Source: JAVBSX01 sp051660685 | GTDB taxonomy: Bacteria > Planctomycetota > Planctomycetia > Pirellulales > Thermoguttaceae | Assembly (NCBI GenBank): GCA_051660685.1 | Contig: JBOFQB010000043.1 | Coordinates: forward strand, 1 to 64,000 | Reading direction: 5' to 3' | DNA length: 64,000 nucleotides | In this document: in pieces, positions 41,765 through 49,053 of the stretch | Layout of the letters: every line of letters begins with the position of its first letter | Position numbering within the stretch: the first letter of the stretch is position 1 | Notes under the pieces: model-generated | Databases searched by the model: none | Told to the model about the DNA's origin: nothing | Seen by the model: the letters and a program-made list of their open reading frames with translations, nothing else | Made by a program: the position numbers and the translations under genes

Positions 41765-42742
41765 CTATTTCCCCGGTTTCAGGTGTTTGGCGAAAAAGTC
41801 TTCGACTTTTTTCATGTTGGCGGGCAAGAGGAAACTGACATCGACATGTGTTGCCCCCTTCACGCGCCAAAGTTCCGCGTCAACCCCCGCGTCTTTCAAC
41901 GCCTTTTCAAAAAGAACACTCTGCTTGAACGGAACCAATTCGTCCTTGTCTCCATGAAGAATTAAAATGGGCGGACAATCTTTGTGAATGTAGGACATAG
42001 GACTTGCTTTTTTCAAGTGTTCCTTTAATTCGTCCATGTCTTTGACATTCGGGCCAAACATCTTCTTAATTGTCCCGTTCACATCCACATTATACTGTTT
42101 CCCCAACTCCTCCAATTTCTCCTGATTTTTCGGGTCCTCCAAAAGTGCGACAAAATCGGTTGGGCCAAAAAAATCACAAACGGCTTGTAATCGGGTTGAT
42201 TGATCGAGGTTTTCCCCAACATCAAAGTCTTTAATATTGTCGGTTGTTGCAAGCAAAGCGACCAAATGTCCCCCCGCAGATGCGCCCCAAGCACCGATTC
42301 GGTTGGGATCGATTTTATATTTTTTGGCATTAGCACGCAACCAACGAACGACGGACTTGCAGTCTTCGATTTGGGCGGGGAAGGGGGCGACATCTGCCGG
42401 GTCCTTAGCTTTATCAATCAGGCGATAATTGATGAGGGCAACGATGTAACCTTTTGGGGTGAACCAGTTTGCGAACAGACCGTATTCGTCTTTACTTCCT
42501 GAGGACCAACTTCCTCCGTGAACGGCGATGATAACGGGAAAGAGGTGATCGGCTTCCTTGTAACCGGGCGGAAAAAAGAGGTTCAATTGTTGTCGATATT
42601 TTCCTCCGTTGACATAGGGAATATCTTTTTCGACGGTAATACCATCTGGGAGTTCTCCACCTCCGAGATCAATTTGGGCGAAGAGGGGGATTTGCGAGAG
42701 GAGCAAAACGAGGAGCAGACACAGGAGCGATTTTGTTTTCAT
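41765..42742 (-). CDS. Secreted alpha/beta hydrolase (BD-FAE/carboxylesterase-like)
   Basis: The 325-aa protein starts with a signal peptide (SLLCLLLVLLLSQIPLFAQ). The hormone-sensitive-lipase/feruloyl-esterase type fold has the oxyanion motif HGGSW, nucleophile elbow GASAGG with a catalytic Ser, ILILHGDKDELVP with the acid, and GATHVDVS with the His. Planctomycete relatives de-esterify plant polysaccharides (acetyl or feruloyl groups), so hemicellulose processing is a reasonable guess. AAAGG lies about 8 nt before ATG 42742, preferred over a TTG two codons earlier. The 3' end is 20 bp from C element copy 3. Substrate not determined. Confidence 0.88.
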   Translation of the reverse strand: MKTKSLLCLLLVLLLSQIPLFAQIDLGGGELPDGITVEKDIPYVNGGKYRQQLNLFFPPGYKEADHLFPVIIAVHGGSWSSGSKDEYGLFANWFTPKGYIVALINYRLIDKAKDPADVAPFPAQIEDCKSVVRWLRANAKKYKIDPNRIGAWGASAGGHLVALLATTDNIKDFDVGENLDQSTRLQAVCDFFGPTDFVALLEDPKNQEKLEELGKQYNVDVNGTIKKMFGPNVKDMDELKEHLKKASPMSYIHKDCPPILILHGDKDELVPFKQSVLFEKALKDAGVDAELWRVKGATHVDVSFLLPANMKKVEDFFAKHLKPGK

Positions 42743-42921
42743 TGCCAATACCTTTCCAACAAACAGTTAAGGATGTGTCACGTTGACGTTTTTAGAACGG
42801 GTCCCACTCATTGTCAGAATCATTCATTTGTGTCAAACATTTTCGATGATTTTGATTGGGTGATTGGGCGGATTATACCGTTAAGCGACAAGGGAGTCAA
42901 TTTAGGTGTTTGTCCGTAAAT

Positions 42922-43100
42922 CAGTCCGCAAACAAGTTTGGTTTTGCGATTTGAACCGAACCGGGTTGGACGGATTTGTTTTTACCATGAAACACACGAA
43001 AAACACGAAAAACCGTATTTTGTGAGATTTTCGTGTTTTTTGTGATTTTCGTGGTTCAAAAATGAAAATACTCTTTTTCGCAAAACTTGTGAGCGGACTG
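42922..43100. mobile_element. MITE-like element, family B, copy 3
   Basis: The ends CAGTCCGCAAACAAG and CTTGTGAGCGGACTG are inverted repeats with paired changes relative to copy 2. It is full length with the same CACGAAA hairpin interior. No clear target duplication. Confidence 0.75.
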
Positions 43101-43218
43101 GTCCAGCCCCCTATCCCCTTTTTTCCTTTTTCGGGTAAAATACCTCCCAGATTGGATGTCGAGTTTTCACCCTATGCTCGTTCGGACCCTTTTTCTTCTC
43201 TCATTTCATTATCTCCCA

Positions 43219-43695
43219 ATGTCTGGAATCAGCGTTGAATTTATCAATCCCTTTATCTCGGCTGTTGATAAAACCTTTGCGACAATGACCAATATTCCGG
43301 TTCATCGTTCGACACCGACGCTGAAAGTCAATCCAAGCACCCTCTATCCCGTCAGCGGAATTATCGGCTTTTCCGGCATTGTTGTCGGAACTGTTATTAT
43401 GACTGTTTCTGAGCGACTTGCAATCAAAATTGCTTCAACGCTTTTAATGACCGATTTAACAGCGGTTGACGGTGATGTTCTGGATGCAATTGGCGAAATG
43501 ACGAATGTGATTGCCGGAAATGCAAAAGCCCAGTTGGAGCATTATCACCTGAATCTCAGTCTGCCCAACATTATTTTCGGGGAAAACACCGAAGTCCGTT
43601 TTCCCGAATCAAGTCAGCCCATTACAATCCCCTTTGAAACCGAATACGGTCCCTTTGCTGTTGAAATCGGCTTTACATCACACGCCAATTCGTAG
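43219..43695 (+). CDS. CheX-like chemotaxis phosphatase family protein
   Basis: The 158-aa protein matches the CheC/CheX/FliY fold: MSGISVEFINPFISAVDKTF at the start and the active-site helix DAIGEMTNVIAGNAKAQLEH with the conserved E-x2-N. In known cases CheX dephosphorylates CheY-P. Here no chemotaxis gene accompanies it, so it probably acts on a stand-alone response regulator. ATG 43219 is chosen because homologues begin at this sequence; the upstream in-frame ORF contains an unrelated Leu/Phe-rich stretch. A short C-rich stretch (CTCCCA) precedes the ATG. The next gene, an IMPase-family phosphatase, starts 24 bp downstream and is probably co-transcribed. Confidence 0.8.
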   Translation: MSGISVEFINPFISAVDKTFATMTNIPVHRSTPTLKVNPSTLYPVSGIIGFSGIVVGTVIMTVSERLAIKIASTLLMTDLTAVDGDVLDAIGEMTNVIAGNAKAQLEHYHLNLSLPNIIFGENTEVRFPESSQPITIPFETEYGPFAVEIGFTSHANS

Positions 43696-43719
43696 ACCAA
43701 TTGCGTCAAGACTCACACG

Positions 43720-44529
43720 ATGAACTCGCCTCATTTTGCCCGATTGGAATTTGCGAAAACGATTGCTCGTGAAGCCGGGCAGTTGACCTTAAAGTTGTTT
43801 TACAGTCCAAAACTGCCTGTTGAGCGAAAAAGTGACAATTCCCCGGTTACAGAAGCGGATCGAGGGGCGGAATTGCATCTTCGCAAACGGATCGCGGAAC
43901 AATTTCCCGATGATGCTATTTTGGGGGAGGAATTCCCTGAACAGTCGGGCAAAAGTGGTTTTCGTTGGATTCTTGACCCTATTGACGGAACCAAATCGTT
44001 TATTCATGGAGTCCCGATTTACAGCACGTTGATCGGTCTCGAACACGAGCATGAGTGTGTTGTAGGAATTATAGCGATTCCGGCACTTCGAGAGATGATT
44101 TGGGCTGAGAAGGGACAAGGGGCTTGGTTTGAGACCCCGCGAAATGCCGAACCGATTCAGGCCCGTGTTTCGCCGACTGCCCGGTTGGAAGAAGCCTGTT
44201 TCCTGACAAGTGAAGTCTTAACCTTTGTCCAATGTGGTCGGGATTCGCTTTATAACGAATTGCAACGACGAACTCTTTTGACCCGAACATGGGGGGATGC
44301 TTACGGTTATTATCTCGTTGCAACGGGTCGCGCTGATCTGATGATTGATCCACAATTAAGTCTTTGGGACGCCGGACCTTTGCTTGTCATTCTCGAAGAA
44401 GCAGGCGGTTGTTTCACCGATTGGTCGGGCAACCGAACGATTTACAGTGAAGAAGGGGTTGCGAGCAACGGGCATCTTCACGATTCCGTTCTCGCGCTGA
44501 CCCGAAATTGCCCCAAAAAAATAGTCTAA
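43720..44529 (+). CDS. Inositol-monophosphatase-family phosphatase, HisN-like
   Basis: The 269-aa enzyme has the metal-binding motifs of the IMPase family: ILGEEFPEQ, then LDPIDGTKSFIHGVPIYST, and WDAGPLLVILEEAGG near the C-terminus. The KSF variant after DGT and the overall length favour the histidinol-phosphatase (HisN) branch over true inositol monophosphatases, so it may supply the dephosphorylation step of histidine synthesis. Other his genes are not nearby. Mg2+-dependent and cytosolic. The start ATG 43720 lies 24 bp after the CheX-like gene. The functional split between HisN and broader sugar-phosphate phosphatase cannot be settled from sequence alone. Confidence 0.9.
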   Translation: MNSPHFARLEFAKTIAREAGQLTLKLFYSPKLPVERKSDNSPVTEADRGAELHLRKRIAEQFPDDAILGEEFPEQSGKSGFRWILDPIDGTKSFIHGVPIYSTLIGLEHEHECVVGIIAIPALREMIWAEKGQGAWFETPRNAEPIQARVSPTARLEEACFLTSEVLTFVQCGRDSLYNELQRRTLLTRTWGDAYGYYLVATGRADLMIDPQLSLWDAGPLLVILEEAGGCFTDWSGNRTIYSEEGVASNGHLHDSVLALTRNCPKKIV

Positions 44530-44567
44530 CCGCAGAACCATGTTCTATGTTCTGCGAGTCCTTAGCG

Positions 44568-44725
44568 TCTGCGCGAAAATAACCTGTCTAAATTACGGAT
44601 TCACAATTGATGAAAGATTTGTATTCTTTCGTGTTTTTGGTGTATTTCGTGGTCTAAAAGAACCACTAAAAACACGAACCTCACGAAAGGAACAAATGAA
44701 AATGTATCCGTTATTTATGCGCAGA
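44568..44725. repeat. Inverted-repeat element, family E, copy 2
   Basis: The ends TCTGCGCGAAAATAAC and GTTATTTATGCGCAGA are inverted. The interior contains ACGGATTCACAATTGATG and GAACCACTAAAAACACGAA, matching the reverse complement of 8061-8218. CTTAGC occurs just outside both ends, a possible imperfect target duplication. A CAGAAC-type arm fragment lies at 44528-44557. Confidence 0.65.
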
Positions 44726-44812
44726 TACTTAGCCCGGCACAAGCCGGACGGAAACCTCATTTTCATCTTTTTTTTACTCGCCCCAATTCCGTCGATTACC
44801 AAAAGGCAAGAA

Positions 44813-46009
44813 TCACTTCCTCACCATCCTTGCCCCTTCCGCCGCTTGTGTCGAAAACATCGTCGGTTCCGGTCGCGTCCGCGATTTATACTTCTTCCGA
44901 ATCACTTGCGCAATCGTCTCAATTTTCTCCGTCTTGACCAGTGAAACGGTACAACCGCCAAAACCCCCGCCCGTCATGCGCGAGCCAATCATCCCTCCTT
45001 CGGGCCCAATTTCCCGAGCAATCTCTACCAAAAGGTCCAACTCCTTGCAACTCACTTCAAAATCGTCGCGCAACGAATCATGACTCGCATACATCAGTTT
45101 CCCCGACGTCTTCCAGTCCTCCTTCTTCAACGCCTCTGCCATTTCCAACGTCCGCTTGTTCTCCGTTATCACATGTCGAGCACGCCGAAACGCGACATCA
45201 CTCCCAAATTCCTTAATGAGTTTCGCTTTTGCTGAACGAAGTTGCTCCATCGTTGCATCCCGCAAAACCGAAACGCCCAACACTTTCGTCGCCGCTTCAC
45301 ATTGCGCCCTTCGTGTCGGATATTCACTCCCGGTTAACTCATGCTTGACATTGGAATTGACAATCAAAACGGAGATGCCCGGATTGTCAAACCGAATCAT
45401 TTCCGGCTTTTTTGTCCGGCAATCAAGAAGCATCGCATGTCCCGCCTTTGCGTTGATTGAAATCATCTGGTCCATGATTCCACACGGCATGTGCGCGAAC
45501 TTATGTTCGGCTTTTTGACAGATCAACGCTTTTTTCAGGGGGTCAACTCGAACGCCCGCCATATACTCAAAGAGCGTCACCGTTGCGACTTCAAGGGCTG
45601 CGCTACTTGAAAGACCACCTCCTAAGGGGATACTGGAATTGACAACGGCGAGGAAGGGATCGACCGAGATACCTCCTTCCCGGGAACAGGCGATTGTTCC
45701 TTGAAGATAAGAGGCCCAATGAGGTGTTTCGTCCGGGTGAATTTCTCCTTCAACGACCAGATCGGCAAACGCCTCAACGTTGCAGCTGTAAACGGTTGCG
45801 CGACGACCTTCGTTCAGCCCGGCTGCAATAACGGTGTATCGTTCGATTGCAAGAGGGAGGACGAAACCGTCATTGTAATCGGTATGTTCGCCAATGAGGT
45901 TGACGCGACCGGGTGCTGCTGAAACCCAAGCGGGTTGGGTCCCAAAACGCTTGACGAATTCCGCCCGGGTTGCAATTATCTGTTCTTCCAAATCAATAGT
46001 ATCAAACAT
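44813..46009 (-). CDS. galK: Galactokinase
   Basis: GalK phosphorylates galactose at C1, the entry to the Leloir pathway. The 398-aa protein has the GHMP motifs: AAPGRVNLIGEHTDYNDGFV (galactose and ATP binding), PLGGGLSSSAALEVA (phosphate loop) and MTGGGFGGCTVSLV near the C-terminus. ATG 46009 follows family alignment; an in-frame upstream Met (46054) would add 15 residues. It is transcribed in the same direction as, and 177 bp downstream of, a sodium/sugar symporter, giving a likely uptake-and-activate pair for galactose. A GCCCGGC hairpin lies between them. galT and galE are not in the window. Confidence 0.96.
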   Translation of the reverse strand: MFDTIDLEEQIIATRAEFVKRFGTQPAWVSAAPGRVNLIGEHTDYNDGFVLPLAIERYTVIAAGLNEGRRATVYSCNVEAFADLVVEGEIHPDETPHWASYLQGTIACSREGGISVDPFLAVVNSSIPLGGGLSSSAALEVATVTLFEYMAGVRVDPLKKALICQKAEHKFAHMPCGIMDQMISINAKAGHAMLLDCRTKKPEMIRFDNPGISVLIVNSNVKHELTGSEYPTRRAQCEAATKVLGVSVLRDATMEQLRSAKAKLIKEFGSDVAFRRARHVITENKRTLEMAEALKKEDWKTSGKLMYASHDSLRDDFEVSCKELDLLVEIAREIGPEGGMIGSRMTGGGFGGCTVSLVKTEKIETIAQVIRKKYKSRTRPEPTMFSTQAAEGARMVRK

Positions 46010-46150
46010 GAGAGACCGAAAAGGTATAGCGGGAGTACAGGCCGAAAATGACAAAGGAGGGTTACATTGCCCAAGACGCCCTGATTATACGCTCTTTTGG
46101 ACCGATTCGTCAAGGTGCTGTAAAAGGATTCACAAAGAAACAAGGGTGCT

Positions 46151-46168
46151 GCCCGGCTTCTGCCGGGC
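46151..46168. terminator. Intercistronic hairpin between the symporter and galK genes
   Basis: GCCCGGC, a TTCT loop and GCCGGGC form a perfect 7-bp GC stem. There is no T-run on either side, so it is more likely an mRNA processing or stability hairpin than an intrinsic terminator. Confidence 0.4.
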
Positions 46169-46186
46169 GAAATCATTGCCTCTATA

Positions 46187-48379
46187 TTATGCCAAAAGAT
46201 TGGCAACTAGGTTTAACCAGTAATTCTCGAAGGAGACCCAATCGTACTCCCAGAAATATAGGTAAAGCCCTATTGTTGCAACGACGACAAATAGGCCGAC
46301 GATTCGGGCGGATTTTGAGGGCGTAACGTCGACATCAACATCACCTTTTGCAACAAAGGGTTCTTTTCGCGGGAAAAAGGCCGTTAAAAAACCGAGTATA
46401 GCAACGATGATACCAAAGGTTAACGCGAGACGGTCCAAAAACGGAATGGAAGGGGCGAATTTCATCAACAACCCGTATAGGATCGGCGAGGTAATCAACG
46501 CGACGGGACCACACATTCCAGGCGCATAACGGGCAAAGAAACCAAAAAGGAAAGCAGCCAAAATACCCGGGGAGATAAAGCCTTGAAATTCCTGAATAAA
46601 CGAAAATACTCCGCCAAATCGGGGATGATTCAAGAACAACGCAATCGTGCAGCCGATTGCTCCAAAAACAACAACACAAACACGACCAACGAAGACAAAG
46701 GTTTTGTCCGACGCTTTTGGGGCAATGTACTCTTTGAAAAAGTCCATTGTAAAGATGGTCGAAGAGGCGTTGAGAACAGATGCAAGGGAACTGACGATTG
46801 CTCCGAACATTGCGGCGAGGATGAAACCGCGCAAACCGGGCGGAATCAGTTTCCCGATTAACAGGGAAAAGGCAGTGTCGTATTTGTAACCGATCAAGGT
46901 TTTTTCAACGGCGTAGGAAACGGGCGGAATACTGCCGTTACTCCCGTTCCCTTCCTCTGTCCCCGCTTGTTCGGACTTCGACATGCCAAATCGCTTTTTC
47001 CAGAAATCGAGTGTGTTGGAATGATTGGCAGATTTGACGGTCTGTAGAACCTGATTTTGCAGGTCCATGACCGGAATGTCGGCGGAGTGCGGTATGCTCA
47101 GAACCGCACAATTGTGACGAATCAGTTCTTCTGATTGTGAAGGATACAGTTTGGCAAAGTCGGCGTTGAAGTCAAAAATGCTCTTCTGAGAGTCGGCAAC
47201 CGTTATCTGATCGTTAAATTTTTCCAACGTCTTCCCATTTTCCGTTGATTCGGTTGCCGCAAGTTGTAAATCACCACTATAAAGGTTAAATGCAATAATG
47301 CCCGGAAAAACAACGATAAAGGGGATGAGTAGTTTCATAAAAGCGGCAAAGACGATCCCTTTTTGCCCTTGTGCGAGCGATTGCGAACCGAGTGTTCGTT
47401 GGACGATGTATTGGTTGAGACCCCAATAATAGAAATTGGGAATCCAAAGCCCAATAAAGAGGGCGGTAATCGGCAATTTCGGGTCATCCCAAGCGAGATT
47501 CATGTGCAATTTGTCGGCGTTGAGCGCGAAAAACCGATCCCAACCATTTTGCGTGGACAATTGGTTGGCGAGTTCGGGAGTAATGCCGGTTGTCGCGGTC
47601 AACGTGTTGGGATCAACGACCCCGAGTTGTTGGATTGCGAAGTAGAGGATAACACCTCCCCCGACGATCAGTGCAGCTCCTTGCACAAGGTCAGCCCAAA
47701 CGCAAGCGCGGAGACCGCCGAAACCGACGTAGAGAACGGCGATGAAGCCGAGCAGATAAGCGATGATGTACCAGTTGAGGGTTATGGAACCGAGCGGGAC
47801 ATTTTTCAGAAGGGCTGCAAAGGTGATTGCCCCGGAATAGACGATAACGGCGAATGTGACAGTCACAAGTGTCACAACCATGAGAAGTGACATCAGGGTC
47901 CGGGAAAAGCGGTTGTACCGTTTTTCGAGGAATTCAGGAATGGTGTAAATGCCTGTTTTGAGGAATTGAGGCAAGAAGAAGAAGGCGACGCAGACGAGGG
48001 TGATTGCGGCCAACCATTCATAACTGGCGATTGCCAAACCGACGTAATTTGCGGCATCACCTCCCATACCGACGAATTGTTCGGTTGAAATATTGGCTGC
48101 AATGAGAGAGAAGCCGATCAGACACCAACCGAGACTTCTTCGGGCGAGGAAGTAGGATTCGCTTTCCTTACCTTCTTTTGATTTTCGGCTCATCCAAATG
48201 CCGAATGTGACAACGAAAAGGATAAAGGCGAGGAATATCAGAATGTCAAGCAGGGCGAGCATGGAGAACGAACGGCTCGCGTTGACAGTTTCGTCAAGGT
48301 TGGTTGTGACTTCAGCAAATAAAGGGGTTGTCAACATGGGCATTTCAAGATAAAAGGGGAGGTGATGAGAATGTGTCAT
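46187..48379 (-). CDS. Sodium/solute symporter (SSS family, sugar type)
   Basis: The 730-aa protein has about 14 hydrophobic spans and belongs to the SGLT/SSS family. Diagnostic stretches are SLGWCLIGFSLIAANISTEQ with VGMGGDAANYVGLAIASYEW (sodium and sugar site), TIPEFLEKRYNRFSRTLMS, GFGGLRACVWADLVQG, and the later FILAAMFGAIVSSLASVLNA. It should import a sugar with Na+; galK downstream points to galactose or glucose. A large soluble insertion with DFWKKRFGMSKSEQ lies around residues 400-480. The ATG at 48379 follows the FmdB gene stop by one base (TGAGATG), suggesting coupled translation; internal Met codons at 48343 and 48337 are alternatives. Confidence 0.93.
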   Translation of the reverse strand: MTHSHHLPFYLEMPMLTTPLFAEVTTNLDETVNASRSFSMLALLDILIFLAFILFVVTFGIWMSRKSKEGKESESYFLARRSLGWCLIGFSLIAANISTEQFVGMGGDAANYVGLAIASYEWLAAITLVCVAFFFLPQFLKTGIYTIPEFLEKRYNRFSRTLMSLLMVVTLVTVTFAVIVYSGAITFAALLKNVPLGSITLNWYIIAYLLGFIAVLYVGFGGLRACVWADLVQGAALIVGGGVILYFAIQQLGVVDPNTLTATTGITPELANQLSTQNGWDRFFALNADKLHMNLAWDDPKLPITALFIGLWIPNFYYWGLNQYIVQRTLGSQSLAQGQKGIVFAAFMKLLIPFIVVFPGIIAFNLYSGDLQLAATESTENGKTLEKFNDQITVADSQKSIFDFNADFAKLYPSQSEELIRHNCAVLSIPHSADIPVMDLQNQVLQTVKSANHSNTLDFWKKRFGMSKSEQAGTEEGNGSNGSIPPVSYAVEKTLIGYKYDTAFSLLIGKLIPPGLRGFILAAMFGAIVSSLASVLNASSTIFTMDFFKEYIAPKASDKTFVFVGRVCVVVFGAIGCTIALFLNHPRFGGVFSFIQEFQGFISPGILAAFLFGFFARYAPGMCGPVALITSPILYGLLMKFAPSIPFLDRLALTFGIIVAILGFLTAFFPRKEPFVAKGDVDVDVTPSKSARIVGLFVVVATIGLYLYFWEYDWVSFENYWLNLVANLLA

Positions 48380-48380
48380 C

Positions 48381-48611
48381 TCATTGTAATGCGCAACCGC
48401 GATTGCCGCAACAACTCATAGGTTGTGATCGGCAGGAATCACTTTGACCGGGACAAGAGGGAATCGAGGAGTCAACCGGACTCCCCGGGACACTGAACCA
48501 TTTCTCCAGTTTCTTGGACCCGCAATCCGGGCAAATCGCCTGTTGTTGACCAAAGAGAAGCAATTCAAACTCGTTGCGGCATTTCGGGCAGTAATATTCG
48601 TAAAGCGGCAT
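48381..48611 (-). CDS. FmdB-family zinc-ribbon protein with Cys-rich tail
   Basis: The 76-aa protein begins MPLYEYYCPKCRNEFELL, and a second CxxC (AICPDCGSKK) completes the zinc ribbon of the FmdB/regulatory-protein family. Its role is poorly known; it is a small putative regulator or metal-binding protein. The C-terminal 25 residues are unusually rich in cysteine (SCPGQSDSC, SCCGNRGCA) and have no counterpart in the usual domain. It ends one base before the symporter ATG, so the two are translationally coupled and form an operon that likely includes galK. The start ATG at 48611 is clear from the conserved MPLYEY. Confidence 0.85.
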   Translation of the reverse strand: MPLYEYYCPKCRNEFELLLFGQQQAICPDCGSKKLEKWFSVPGSPVDSSIPSCPGQSDSCRSQPMSCCGNRGCALQ

Positions 48612-48693
48612 GATTGATGTTGTTATTCTGTGTTCTTTTATTCTGTGTTCTACAGTTTTGTCATTTTCAGGGACCGTACTTCATACTGTTCTC

Positions 48694-48992
48694 GTAAGCG
48701 TTCACGGGAAATTAGAATTGTTGTATCATTCTTAGCACCAAAGGTGCGTAACAAAATAGACAGCGGTTTTAACCGCTGGTGTTAAAATGTCAAAAAATAT
48801 TCGCCCTGTAAGGGCGAAACAATGAATTGTCCTGCCCCTTCAGGGCAGAATAGGGCGTGTGACACCAACCCGGGGTTTCGCTGCGCTTCACCCCGGGCTA
48901 TTTTGTTGCGCCCCGTTGGGGCGAAGATTCGATTTTTCATCCTATAAAAAGGTGTACCAACTCTGTTTTCTAAAATACCCGTGAATGGTTAC
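48694..48992. mobile_element. Multi-hairpin element, family C, copy 4 (8-bp TSD)
   Basis: The ends GTAAGCGTTCACGGG and CCCGTGAATGGTTAC are inverted repeats. CTGTTCTC flanks both sides (48686-48693 and 48993-49000), an 8-bp target duplication. The 299-bp interior holds the same stems as the other copies, in reverse orientation. No ORF. Confidence 0.85.
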
Positions 48993-49053
48993 CTGTTCTC
49001 ATCCCTGTTCCTCCCCTTCCCTATCTTCGCTCTGTCCTCCCTTTTCAATCCCC

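Noticed and set aside
46151..46168. Intrinsic terminator between the symporter and galK genes
   Set aside because: The stem is strong but no T-run follows on the transcribed strand, so only a hairpin is reported.
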